NCBI RefSeq assembly: GCF_001641085.1
Contig: NZ_LXIE01000045.1
Location: 62,001 to 126,000 of the forward strand
Direction: 5' to 3'
Source of the DNA: Aequorivita soesokkakensis
Lineage (GTDB): Bacteria > Bacteroidota > Bacteroidia > Flavobacteriales > Flavobacteriaceae
DNA length: 64,000 bases
The position numbers and the translations under genes were made by a program. Below are positions 35,407 through 43,710 of this stretch, piece after piece (the stretch's first letter is position 1; the number at the start of each line of letters is the position of its first letter). The notes under the pieces were generated by a model. That model did no database searches. It saw only the letters and a program-made list of their open reading frames with translations, and had not been told where the DNA came from.

Positions 35407-38400
35407 TTAAACTTTATTTATCACTATTTCATCCTCATTGCTATAGATAAGCATTTTTTCCGAAACTATAAAACCCATATCCTGCAACGCATTTACATAA
35501 TCAATTAATTGGTCGTTGTGGTAAATTTTGGGGCTACCCGTTTTATAATCAATTATGGTTGAGACGTTTTCAGAATTAATATTTATTCTATCAGGCCTCA
35601 AAACCAAACCGTCCTTCGTGATTATGCTTCGTTCATTATAAACTTTATCAGTTCCATCAAATAACTTTTTTAAATCGGGATGTTGCACGATTTGATGAAT
35701 GGTATTCGTCAAAATATCAAATTCCTCTTTCGGAACAATCGCCCGCTCTTCCAATTCCATCAAAACACGTTCTGCATCGGCTTCCGAATAAATCTTGGCC
35801 ATAGTGTCGTGAAGCAGATTTCCCGCAGTAATGGCCGCAACGGTTTCCGTCTCCAGAAACATTTCTTCGGAAGCAACTATTTTCAAACCGTGTGTTTTGG
35901 GATTGCTGGAAAGATATTTCGGCTCCATTTGCGAAACGACATGTTTTTCCTTTGAAATTTTTTCTGAATTTTTTCCGAATTCATAAACCATTTGATCGGC
36001 GTTCCACAAACCTTTCTGTTTCAAAAACTCCATAAAAAGATGGTTGTATGTTGAAGGAATTCCATCTTTTGGTTCAGTGGGCATTTCTGCAAAAACAAAC
36101 AGCTTTTCAACTGCGCGCGTTAATGTAACATACAACAAGTTAATAGTGTCCAATTCCAACTGGCTTCGATGCTCATTGTACATTTGTTCACCAATTTCGC
36201 TATAATTTGCAACTTCAGATTTGTAATTTATTTGTGCTTCCTTAAAACTGAAATCCTCGTTTTCTAGCGGATACCAAAGCTTGTCATATTTTCCATCGTA
36301 CAATTGCATATCGGCAAACGGAAAAATAACCACCGGAAATTCCAGTCCTTTTGCTTTGTGAATGGTCATTAACTGCACCGCATTCGTACCCTCGCTGGCG
36401 GGAATGGAAGCATTTTCTTTTTTCGTTTCCCAATGATCCAAAAATGAAATTTTATCGGCTTGCGGCTGCTGTTCAAATTCATAAACCAAATCCATAAAAC
36501 CGAAAAGATATGCATCCGCAGCTTCAGCGATTTTGAATTTTTCAATACAATATTCAAAAGCTTCATAAAGCGAAACCGTGCGCATTTCCGCAAAGGAAAA
36601 ATCAACGCCGTATTCCCTTAAATTTTCTGAAAATCTTTCTTCTGAAATATTTAAAAATTTGGTAAAAAAAGTATGTTTTTCTTCAGAAATATTAAGCTGA
36701 TCGTACAACAAATCCAACAATTGTATTTTGGCTTCGTCGTTGTTTGGATACAGACAAACTTGCAAAGAAAATACGAGAATTTGAACCAAATTTGAAGATT
36801 GCAAAAGCAAGGTTTCCGAAGAGATTACAGGCACGCCCTGCTCCATCAAAAAGGCGCCAAGGGCAATTCCATCCGCCTTTTTTCGGGTTAAAATACAAAT
36901 ATCACTTTCTGAAAAACCCTTGTTTTTTACATCGCGAATAGTCTCTAAAACCAAATTTGAATAGGTTTCCTCTTTTTCGGCTTTGTTCTGCTTTTCAATG
37001 AATTCAAATTTCACATAGCCGCCTTCCTTTGCATTCAGCTTTTGTTTGTTCCCGTCCTCATATAGTTTTCCGTGATCTACGTTTGCAAAATAAGATGAAA
37101 TCTTTGTGAAAAATTCATTGTTGAATTTTACAATTTCTGCACAACTTCGAAAGTTGGTATCTAAAGGAAATACCTCCTTTTCGCGTTGGAATGGATTGTA
37201 ATTTCCGTACAAATCCATAAACTGTTCGGGCAGACCGCCACGCCAACGATAAATGGATTGTTTGGCATCGCCTACCAACAACAGACTCCCGGAGGTTGGC
37301 TCTAATTGTTGCGAAAGTGCATTATCGATAAGCGGAATTAAATTTTCCCACTGCAATTTTGAAGTATCCTGAAATTCATCAATAAAAAAATGTCGATATT
37401 TTTCGCCCAAACGCTCGTATATAAAAGGTGCCGGTTGGTTTTTTATTTCCTTATTTATAAGCGAATTGAATTCTGAAATCGGCAACACATTTTTTTCTTC
37501 TTTAATAGTTTCAATTTCGTGATTTACCAAATTGATTACTGAGAGCGGAGTTATGTTTTTCAGCATATTTTCAATTAAGAACAATTGAAAAACCAACTCT
37601 TTTGTTTGCTGAAAATTTGCAATAAAATTTGGGGTCAGCTCATCAATTATAGCTCCAATTTCCGCTGAAACCCTACCAGGATATAATGGTTTCTCTCCCA
37701 TAGTTTCCTGCCATTTTGTGCCAAAATTCAAATCATATCTTCCTGCTTCAAGATTTTGAAAATGTTTCGGCAAATAACTACCGCTGAAATCGTCAAACTG
37801 CAAACCACTTTCGGCAATAAGTTGAAGCGTTTCCGAAGCAATCGTTTCAATTTCCTCGGAAAGAATCTTCTTTTTTTGAAGTAATTGCTTTTTGAATTCC
37901 AGAAAATCTTCCAAAGATTTTTGCTTCAAAATTGAAACGTGGTCCGAATCGTTTTCATTGTAAAGCAATTTTGCAGCATTGGCAATGTCACGGGAAATAT
38001 CCCACGATTTATCGTCGTCCGTTTTTTCCAATGCAAAATCGAGTAATACTTTTGTAATTTCCCTGTTTTCTCCGGCTTTGCTCAATAATAAATCCACTGC
38101 CTCGGCCAAAAGTTCATTTGTTTCCAGCGTAACCTCAAAATTGGTTGCAAGTTTTAAATCGCGCGCAAACGTTCGTATTAAACGATGGTTGAACCTATCA
38201 ATGGTTTCTACACTGAAAGCTGCGTAATTATGAAGAAGGTTCTTTAGGATTTTTCGGGATTGGGTTTGAATTTCACTTAAATTTTTCCCTGTTTCTTCTG
38301 CAATTTTCAGCATCATTGGCAGTGGCTCTAAAACGCTTTTTTCTTCACCGAAATTCACCAAAGTTTCCACAATACGCTGCTTCATTTCAGCGACAGCTTT

Positions 38401-38565
38401 ATTGGTGAATGTGATTGCCAAAAGGTGTTTAAAGTAATCTTCGCTTTTTGAAGAAAGAATTTGTTTCAAATATTCTTTTACGAGCGTAAAAGTTTTTCCG
38501 CTTCCGGCCGCGGCATCGTAAATTGAAAAGGAGAACTGTTTTTCCAAGGAAATATCATTTTGCAC
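35407..38565 (-). CDS. addA: AddA-like UvrD/Rep helicase-nuclease (RecB family)
   Basis: This 1052-residue protein is the helicase-nuclease subunit of an AddAB-type recombination enzyme. The SF1 motifs appear in order: YDAAAGSGKTFTLVKEYL (Walker A), LLAITFTNKAVAEMK, FFIDEFQDTSKLQWE (II), LVGDAKQSIYRWRGG (III), LDTNFRSC (IV), LMTIHKAKGLEFPVVIF (V) and LLYVTLTRAVEKLFV (VI). The C terminus has a PD-(D/E)XK nuclease with GNLLHDTMAKIY, RPDRINI and IDYKTGSPK. It is divergent from sodA and is followed by kbl. Confidence 0.92.
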   Translation of the reverse strand: MQNDISLEKQFSFSIYDAAAGSGKTFTLVKEYLKQILSSKSEDYFKHLLAITFTNKAVAEMKQRIVETLVNFGEEKSVLEPLPMMLKIAEETGKNLSEIQTQSRKILKNLLHNYAAFSVETIDRFNHRLIRTFARDLKLATNFEVTLETNELLAEAVDLLLSKAGENREITKVLLDFALEKTDDDKSWDISRDIANAAKLLYNENDSDHVSILKQKSLEDFLEFKKQLLQKKKILSEEIETIASETLQLIAESGLQFDDFSGSYLPKHFQNLEAGRYDLNFGTKWQETMGEKPLYPGRVSAEIGAIIDELTPNFIANFQQTKELVFQLFLIENMLKNITPLSVINLVNHEIETIKEEKNVLPISEFNSLINKEIKNQPAPFIYERLGEKYRHFFIDEFQDTSKLQWENLIPLIDNALSQQLEPTSGSLLLVGDAKQSIYRWRGGLPEQFMDLYGNYNPFQREKEVFPLDTNFRSCAEIVKFNNEFFTKISSYFANVDHGKLYEDGNKQKLNAKEGGYVKFEFIEKQNKAEKEETYSNLVLETIRDVKNKGFSESDICILTRKKADGIALGAFLMEQGVPVISSETLLLQSSNLVQILVFSLQVCLYPNNDEAKIQLLDLLYDQLNISEEKHTFFTKFLNISEERFSENLREYGVDFSFAEMRTVSLYEAFEYCIEKFKIAEAADAYLFGFMDLVYEFEQQPQADKISFLDHWETKKENASIPASEGTNAVQLMTIHKAKGLEFPVVIFPFADMQLYDGKYDKLWYPLENEDFSFKEAQINYKSEVANYSEIGEQMYNEHRSQLELDTINLLYVTLTRAVEKLFVFAEMPTEPKDGIPSTYNHLFMEFLKQKGLWNADQMVYEFGKNSEKISKEKHVVSQMEPKYLSSNPKTHGLKIVASEEMFLETETVAAITAGNLLHDTMAKIYSEADAERVLMELEERAIVPKEEFDILTNTIHQIVQHPDLKKLFDGTDKVYNERSIITKDGLVLRPDRININSENVSTIIDYKTGSPKIYHNDQLIDYVNALQDMGFIVSEKMLIYSNEDEIVINKV

Positions 38566-38659
38566 TAAAATACTGCTTTTATGGCTTTGGAATCAAAATA
38601 AATTATAACTGAATAGAAATCTTATAAAATCTATAACACTTTAAAGAGGTGAGAATGTC

Positions 38660-38667
38660 TAAATTTG
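38660..38667 (+). promoter_or_regulatory. Putative -7 box of sodA
   Basis: TAAATTTG fits TAnnTTTG, 38 bp before the sodA ATG. No -33 element is obvious. Confidence 0.5.
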
Positions 38668-38705
38668 AGTGAATTTAGTAATAACCAATAAAAAACGATA
38701 TAATT

Positions 38706-39314
38706 ATGTCTTTCGAATTACCAAAATTACCGTATGCATTTGATGCTTTGGAACCGAACATCGACGCAAAAACGATGGAAATACACCACGACAAGCACCA
38801 CCAAGGTTATACCAACAATTTGAACGATGCCATTAAAGGCACCGACATGGAAGGTAAAACCATTGAAAATATTCTGACCAATCTTGATATGGAAAATAAA
38901 GCCGTCCGTAATAATGGTGGCGGATTTTATAACCACAGCCTTTTTTGGAAAGTAATGTCTCCAAATGGCGGCGGAAAACCTTCGGGTGAACTTGCAGAAG
39001 CTATTAATAGTGCCTTTGGAAGTTTTGAGGATTTTAAAGAAAAATTTTCCACCGCTGCTAAAACGCAGTTTGGCTCTGGTTGGGCTTGGCTTTGCGTACA
39101 CAAAGGTGGAAAAGTTGAAATTTGTGCCACGCCAAACCAAGATAATCCATTGATGCCAAAAGTTGGTTGCGGTGGAACTCCAATTTTAGGATTGGATGTT
39201 TGGGAGCACGCATATTATTTGAAATATCAAAACAAACGCCCCGATTATGTTGGTGCATTTTGGAATGTAATTAACTGGGAAGAAGTTTCTGCTAATTACG
39301 CAAAGAACAAATAA
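38706..39314 (+). CDS. sodA: Superoxide dismutase [Mn/Fe]
   Basis: This 202-residue enzyme dismutates superoxide in the cytoplasm. The metal ligands are His27 ([11 protein letters not shown]), His77 (FYNHSLFW), Asp164 and His168 ([15 protein letters not shown]). The active-site glutamine is in PNQDNPLM (residue 145) and glycines precede His77, the manganese-type arrangement; Fe or cambialistic use cannot be excluded. No signal peptide is present. It is monocistronic with its own -7 box and terminator. Confidence 0.96.
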   Translation: MSFELPKLPYAFDALEPNIDAKTMEIHHDKHHQGYTNNLNDAIKGTDMEGKTIENILTNLDMENKAVRNNGGGFYNHSLFWKVMSPNGGGKPSGELAEAINSAFGSFEDFKEKFSTAAKTQFGSGWAWLCVHKGGKVEICATPNQDNPLMPKVGCGGTPILGLDVWEHAYYLKYQNKRPDYVGAFWNVINWEEVSANYAKNK

Positions 39315-39341
39315 GGTTTAAATCAGATAACTGAAATTATG

Positions 39342-39376
39342 AATCCGCAGGTATAACTATGCCTGCGGATTTTTTA
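39342..39376 (+). terminator. Intrinsic terminator of sodA
   Basis: Arms AATCCGCAGG and CCTGCGGATT pair perfectly over 10 bp with a 10-nt loop, followed by a T run. It separates sodA from the gene-free repeat region. Confidence 0.93.
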
Positions 39377-39490
39377 TGCAAAAAAATCAAGTGGGAGAGA
39401 GGAAAATGAAAGGAAAAACTACTCGCAATAAAATTCAGAAAAGAAAATTTATAATTCCGAAGGTTTTCCACCCCGTTCAGATTTGGGCAT

Positions 39491-39566
39491 AAAAAAAGGT
39501 AAACTAGCGTTTACCTTTTTTTGCCCCAAATCTACCATGAACTTAACCTACTTATGCTAATGGTAT
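39491..39566 (-). ncRNA. Predicted 76-nt small RNA, copy A
   Basis: On the minus strand a TATATTTG -7 box (plus 39570-39577) is followed by a hairpin with arms TACCAT (39560-39565) and ATGGTA (39533-39538). Its 21-nt loop contains TAAGTAGGTTAAGT. It ends in a terminator with a perfect 14-bp stem (39491-39504 with 39509-39522, loop GCTA) and T7. An outer stem of TTTGGGGC-type arms encloses the terminator. A very similar molecule of the same length is predicted 391 bp away. No homologous RNA family is recognised from memory. Expression is inferred, not shown. Confidence 0.6.
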
Positions 39567-39569
39567 GTT

Positions 39570-39577
39570 CAAATATA
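39570..39577 (-). promoter_or_regulatory. Putative -7 box of sRNA copy A
   Basis: The minus strand reads TATATTTG, and the same eight bases stand at the same place before copy B. A TTTTG lies about 15 bp upstream, shorter than the usual spacing. Confidence 0.55.
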
Positions 39578-39800
39578 TACCAATAAAGTATTCAAAATTA
39601 TGGTTTTAGATGAATTGCTTATTTTCTCGTTGAAAAACATATTTTATTGTTTTTCAGTCAAAAAATCATTCTTTAATTCCAAATTTTAACATTTAAAATA
39701 TTAGAGTTTATTTGAAGAAGATTTGTTATAAAATTTCTTCATTGAGCTCGAGTCACCCCTGAGAGATTCGTAATTTTAAAAAAGGCAGGCTTTCGTAAAG
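39578..39800. other. AT-rich spacer between the two sRNA repeats, with a third partial copy
   Basis: This spacer has no ORF of note. At 39778-39795 an 18-base stretch (AAAAAAGGCAGGCTTTCG) is identical to 39882-39899 of copy B and then diverges, so it looks like the remnant of a third terminator arm. The rest of 39578-39777 shows no recognisable signal. Confidence 0.6.
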
Positions 39801-39967
39801 GGAAAAACAAAACGGCTCGCAATAAAATTCTAAATAGATTATAGATGTTCCCAAGGCTCGCCACCCCAAATTTGGGGCATGAAAAAAGGCAGGCTTTCGC
39901 CTACCTTTTTTGCCCCAAATCTTACCATAGACCTAACCTACTTACGCCTTATGGTAAGCTCAAATAT
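39801..39967. repeat. Intergenic sRNA repeat, copy B (167 bp)
   Basis: This is the second copy of the unit described at 39412. It preserves the promoter box, both hairpin arms, the loop sequence, the terminator and the conserved CTCGCAATAAAATTC block at its distal end. The two copies differ in many single bases, so duplication is old. Confidence 0.85.
39882..39957 (-). ncRNA. Predicted 76-nt small RNA, copy B
   Basis: The minus strand has TTACCAT (39951-39957) pairing with ATGGTAA (39922-39928) around a loop with GTAAGTAGGTTAGGT. A terminator of GGTAGGC-GAAA-GCCTGCC and T6 follows (39882-39911). Its stem differs from copy A at several positions but still pairs. On the minus strand the one change is a G-U wobble, whereas the plus strand would have a C-A mismatch; this supports minus-strand transcription. 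The outer ATTTGGGGCA/TGCCCCAAAT arms pair perfectly. Confidence 0.6.
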
Positions 39968-39968
39968 A
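39961..39968 (-). promoter_or_regulatory. Putative -7 box of sRNA copy B
   Basis: The minus strand reads TATATTTG four bases before the first hairpin arm, exactly as in copy A. The 99 bp from 39969 to the PurF-type stop at 40068 shows no further signal. Confidence 0.55.
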
Positions 39969-40067
39969 ATTTAAGTTTATACACTAATATAGTGTTAATC
40001 AACAATTTCGATTAAGTGGATTGGGTTTCCGATAAACGGTAAAGGCTGTGTTAAAATTTAAAGACTT

Positions 40068-41966
40068 TTAATAAGCACGTTCTGGATTGCCTTCATAAAA
40101 ATTGATGTAGGCCCTGTTCACAACCCTGTTTCCGCCTGCTGTTGGGTAGTTTCCGGTGAAATACCAATCGCCAAGATTTTTAGGGCATGCTTTGTGAAGA
40201 TCATCAACAGATTGAAAGATAATTTTCACCTTTGCGTTTATGTTTTCGTTGCTTATTATTTCAGAAATTTTATCTGAAATCTCTTCATCAGTAAAAGGAG
40301 CATAAAGCTTTTTAACATGATTAATTACCGAAACATCTTCCATTGTAACTTGCTCCTTACATTTATGGTAGATCTCTTCAACAATTCCATAGGTTCCGCG
40401 ATCTTTATGAAGTTCCAAAGCTGCTTGAAAAGCCACTAAATGCTCTAAACGCGCCATATCAATTCCATAGCAATCCGGATAACGAATTTGAGGGGCTGAA
40501 GAAACTACAACAATCTGTTTTGGATGAAGCCTATCCAGCATTTTCAATATACTCTTTTTCAAAGTAGTTCCGCGAACGATGCTATCGTCAATAATAACCA
40601 AATTGTCATCTGGTTTTACAACGCCGTATGTAACGTCATAAACGTGTGCTACCAGATCATCTCGACTACTATCGTCTGTAATAAACGTTCTAAGTTTTAC
40701 GTCTTTTATTGCAATTTTCTCCGTGCGGATTTTATGCGCTTGTATTTGCTGAAGTCTTTCGGGAGTCAAGCTTTCCTTTTCTTTCAGGATTGCCTCATTT
40801 TTCTGTTTGTTGAGCTCGTCTTGAGCCGCTTCCAGCATTCCGTAAAAAGAAGTTTCGGCAGTATTCGGTATAAAAGAGAAAACTGAATTTTCCGTATCAA
40901 AATCGATTGCCTTTAAAATTTTCGGCATTATCAATTTTCCGAGCATTTTTCGCTCTTGATAGATTTCCGCATCACTTCCGCGGGAAAAATAAATTCTTTC
41001 AAAAGAACAGGATCTTCGCTCTAAAGGAGCAAGTATTTCCGAAAGTTTCTTGCTCCCGTCTTTCTTTATAATAAGGGCATGTCCAGGATCTAATTCTTTC
41101 ACTTCCTCAAAAGGAACGTTGAAAACGGTTTGGATTGCAGGTCTTTCCGAAGCAACCACAATCACCTCATCATCTTGATAAAAATATGCGGGACGAATTC
41201 CTGCCGGATCTCGCAACACAAATGAGTCTCCGTGGCCCAAAAGACCGGCCATGGCGTAACCTCCGTCCCAATTTGCGGCAGATTTCCGAAGTATTTTCGC
41301 CAAATTAAGGTGTTCTGCAATAAAGGGTGATGCCTCTTGTTTGGTCATTCCTTTTGCCTTTGCCTTTTTATAGAGTTTTCGAACCGCATCATCTAAAAAA
41401 TGGCCAATTTTTTCCATAACCGTTACGGTATCGGCCTTCTCTTTAGGGTGCATTCCGAGTTTTATGAGGTTGTCAAAAAGCTCGTTGGTATTGGTCATAT
41501 TGAAATTCCCCGCAATTATAAGATTACGGTGCATCCAATTGTTTTGACGCAGAAAAGGATGGACGTTTTCAACGCTATTTATTCCGAAAGTACCGTAACG
41601 AACATGACCGAGGAATAATTCACCTATATATGGAATGTTTTTTTTCTGTGCTGCAACATCGTCTTTATATTCTGGATGCTGAGAAAATTCAAGATTTATA
41701 CGTTCGTTTATTTGTGCAAAAATATCCTGAATAGGTTGCGCGGCATTGGAGCGAACACGACTTATATAGCGCTCTCCTGGATTTACGTCCAATTTAATGC
41801 TGGCAAAACCGGCACCGTCCTGTCCACGGTTGTGCTGTTTCTCCATCATTAAATACATTTTGTTTACACCGTAAAAAGCGGTTCCGTATTTTTCCTTGTA
41901 ATATTCCAAGGGCTTCAACAGTCTTACCAGTGCAATTCCACATTCGTGTTTTAACGCGTCGCTCAT
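40068..41966 (-). CDS. Long-form amidophosphoribosyltransferase-like protein (PurF family)
   Basis: This 632-residue protein has a class II glutamine amidotransferase domain followed by a phosphoribosyltransferase domain. The nucleophile cysteine is Cys9 in KHECGIALVRL, so eight residues must be removed, as the propeptide is in Bacillus PurF. KQHNRGQDGAGFASI and HVRYGTFG are glutaminase signatures. LVIIDDSIVRGTT is the PRPP-binding motif (about residue 460). It is over 100 residues longer than ordinary PurF. Bacteroidota often carry both forms, so whether this one makes phosphoribosylamine is unproven. A terminator precedes it. Confidence 0.85.
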   Translation of the reverse strand: MSDALKHECGIALVRLLKPLEYYKEKYGTAFYGVNKMYLMMEKQHNRGQDGAGFASIKLDVNPGERYISRVRSNAAQPIQDIFAQINERINLEFSQHPEYKDDVAAQKKNIPYIGELFLGHVRYGTFGINSVENVHPFLRQNNWMHRNLIIAGNFNMTNTNELFDNLIKLGMHPKEKADTVTVMEKIGHFLDDAVRKLYKKAKAKGMTKQEASPFIAEHLNLAKILRKSAANWDGGYAMAGLLGHGDSFVLRDPAGIRPAYFYQDDEVIVVASERPAIQTVFNVPFEEVKELDPGHALIIKKDGSKKLSEILAPLERRSCSFERIYFSRGSDAEIYQERKMLGKLIMPKILKAIDFDTENSVFSFIPNTAETSFYGMLEAAQDELNKQKNEAILKEKESLTPERLQQIQAHKIRTEKIAIKDVKLRTFITDDSSRDDLVAHVYDVTYGVVKPDDNLVIIDDSIVRGTTLKKSILKMLDRLHPKQIVVVSSAPQIRYPDCYGIDMARLEHLVAFQAALELHKDRGTYGIVEEIYHKCKEQVTMEDVSVINHVKKLYAPFTDEEISDKISEIISNENINAKVKIIFQSVDDLHKACPKNLGDWYFTGNYPTAGGNRVVNRAYINFYEGNPERAY

Positions 41967-41993
41967 ATTTTTTCTGAAACTATATAAATGTAC

Positions 41994-42019
41994 AAAAAAC
42001 GCCCTGAAATTTCAGGGCG
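41994..42019 (-). terminator. Terminator downstream of the PfkB-family gene
   Basis: CGCCCTGAAATTTCAGGGCG (42000-42019) is a perfect 20-bp palindrome, and on the minus strand it is followed by TTTTTT. It separates the kinase transcript from the PurF-type gene. Confidence 0.92.
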
Positions 42020-42024
42020 CGTAT

Positions 42025-42948
42025 TTAGGTTAATTTGATGTCAAATTGTGTCAAGCTTTTAAATTGCTGTAAGCGCTGATGCACTTCGCTATTTGAAAGT
42101 TTGAGTAATCTTTCGGGGCCAAATTTTTCTACGCAAAATGAAGCCAGGGCCGAACCATTTATAATGGCATTCTTCATATTATTATAACTGTAATCTCCCG
42201 TTTTTGCCAGATAGCCGGTAAACCCTCCTGCAAAAGTATCGCCAGCTCCAGTTGGATCAAAAACTTCTTCCAGCGGAAGTGCGGGTGCAAAGAAAACATC
42301 ATCATCACTAAAAAGCAATGCGCCATGCTCTCCTTTCTTTATAACCACATATTTTGGACCCATTTCCATAATTTTATGAGCAGCTTTCACTAATGAATAT
42401 TCGCCAGAAAGCTGTCTTGCTTCTTCGTCATTTATTGTGATTACATCAACTTTAGCAATCACGCTCATTAACTCTTCCAAAGCACTGTCCATCCAAAAAT
42501 TCATAGTATCCAAAACAATCAATTTTGGCGAATCCATCTGTTCAATTACGCTCAGTTGGACGAGCGGATGTAGATTTCCTAACATAACCACTTCGGCATC
42601 GCGATAATTTTCGGGAACTTTCGGATTGAAATCTGCAAGCACATTCAAATCGGTTATCAAAGTGTCGCGGGTATTCATATCGTTATGATATTTTCCGCTC
42701 CAAAAGAAGGTTTTTCCATCTTCAACAACCTCAAGTCCGGAAATATCCATCCCTTTTTCTTCAAGCATTTTAAGATCATCCTTTGGAAAATCACCCCCAA
42801 CAATTGAAACTATAGCGCCATCCACATTAAATTGTGAAGCTGCCAAACCAATGAAGGTTGCGGCACCACCAAGAATTTTATCGGTTTTTCCGAAAGGAGT
42901 TTCAATAGCATCAAAGGCAACGGTGCCAACAATTACGAGTTTGCTCAT
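42025..42948 (-). CDS. PfkB-family carbohydrate or nucleoside kinase
   Basis: This 307-residue ribokinase-fold protein opens with MSKLVIVGTVAFDAIETPFG and has the second signature DPTGAGDTFAGGFTGYLA near residue 240, where the aspartate of GAGD is the catalytic base. TINDEEARQLSG is the family helix after the central sheet. The substrate (sugar, adenosine or another nucleoside) cannot be read from the motifs. It stands in a group with a PurF-type enzyme, RNase H and purN, which suggests nucleotide metabolism. Confidence 0.85.
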   Translation of the reverse strand: MSKLVIVGTVAFDAIETPFGKTDKILGGAATFIGLAASQFNVDGAIVSIVGGDFPKDDLKMLEEKGMDISGLEVVEDGKTFFWSGKYHNDMNTRDTLITDLNVLADFNPKVPENYRDAEVVMLGNLHPLVQLSVIEQMDSPKLIVLDTMNFWMDSALEELMSVIAKVDVITINDEEARQLSGEYSLVKAAHKIMEMGPKYVVIKKGEHGALLFSDDDVFFAPALPLEEVFDPTGAGDTFAGGFTGYLAKTGDYSYNNMKNAIINGSALASFCVEKFGPERLLKLSNSEVHQRLQQFKSLTQFDIKLT

Positions 42949-43037
42949 AAAGGGTTTTTAAAGAGGGTGCAAATTTAATCAAATTAATTATAATGGAATT
43001 GTCTTTTAACAGCTTTAAAAAAATATTGTTGAGCGTT

Positions 43038-43670
43038 TTATTTCCGCCCAAAATCCGCAGGAATTTCACCCCAGGCTTTTGTTTCCCACTTTGCGATTTT
43101 TGTTTCGTATTTATTAGTCTTTAGCCAGTTCTCGGCGCGAGCAACCAATTCAAAAAGCGTTTTGTTTTTTGCAGATTGCTTTAGTTTTGTGTTGCATTTT
43201 TTCTTTTTCACCCAACCCATTGCAATTCGTGAATCACTGTAAATAATGCGGTCGCTGTTGTTTTTTTTCAGAAATGCCAAGCCGTGTACAAGCGCCAAAA
43301 ACTCCCCAATATTATTAGTTCCCTGCTGAAAAGGACCTTGGTGAAATAATTGTTTGTGCGTTTGCGTGTCCACCCCGCGATATTCCATTTTTCCGGGGTT
43401 GCCGCTGGAAGCTGCATCAACAGCAATGGAATACAGATTTGGCTCGCCAATTTTTTGAAGTTGTTCTTTGGAAAGTGTTTTTTTTACAGTTTTCCCTTTA
43501 TAATCTGCATATTCTTTATTGTAAGCTTCTTTAGCTTCGTCAAAAGTTTCGAAGCTTTTGTATTGTGCACCTTTTACTCCGTCTATAGAGCGTTTGCATT
43601 CCTTCCAACTGTCAAAAATTCCAGCAGGATTTCCGAACCAAACCACGTAAAATTTTTGCTTTTTAGACAT
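43038..43670 (-). CDS. rnhA: Ribonuclease H with N-terminal viroplasmin-like domain
   Basis: This 210-residue protein has an N-terminal hybrid-binding domain (about residues 5-52; FYVVWFGNPAGIFDSWKECK and YKSFETFDEAKEAYN), as in caulimovirus viroplasmin and eukaryotic RNase H1. The RNase H domain follows from about residue 78: AVDAASSGNPGKMEYRG, NNIGEFLALVHGL and IIYSDSRIAMGWVK supply the acidic catalytic residues. It removes RNA from RNA-DNA hybrids. The two-domain form is usual in Bacteroidota. Confidence 0.92.
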   Translation of the reverse strand: MSKKQKFYVVWFGNPAGIFDSWKECKRSIDGVKGAQYKSFETFDEAKEAYNKEYADYKGKTVKKTLSKEQLQKIGEPNLYSIAVDAASSGNPGKMEYRGVDTQTHKQLFHQGPFQQGTNNIGEFLALVHGLAFLKKNNSDRIIYSDSRIAMGWVKKKKCNTKLKQSAKNKTLFELVARAENWLKTNKYETKIAKWETKAWGEIPADFGRK

Positions 43671-43710
43671 TTCGAAATAATTTCAAATACCAGTAAAGTT
43701 TTAAGTCATT

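Larger units (their letters stand above)
39412..39577. repeat. Intergenic sRNA repeat, copy A (166 bp)
   Basis: This unit matches copy B (39801-39967) from GGAAAAAC to CAAATATA. Shared blocks are CTCGCAATAAAATTC, the CC-AAGG-CCACCCC stretch, TTGCCCCAAATC, TTACCAT-like arms, TAACCTACTTA and TCAAATATA. The stems differ in sequence but still pair. See the predicted RNA for the functional reading. No ORF above about 60 codons covers the unit. Confidence 0.85.
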
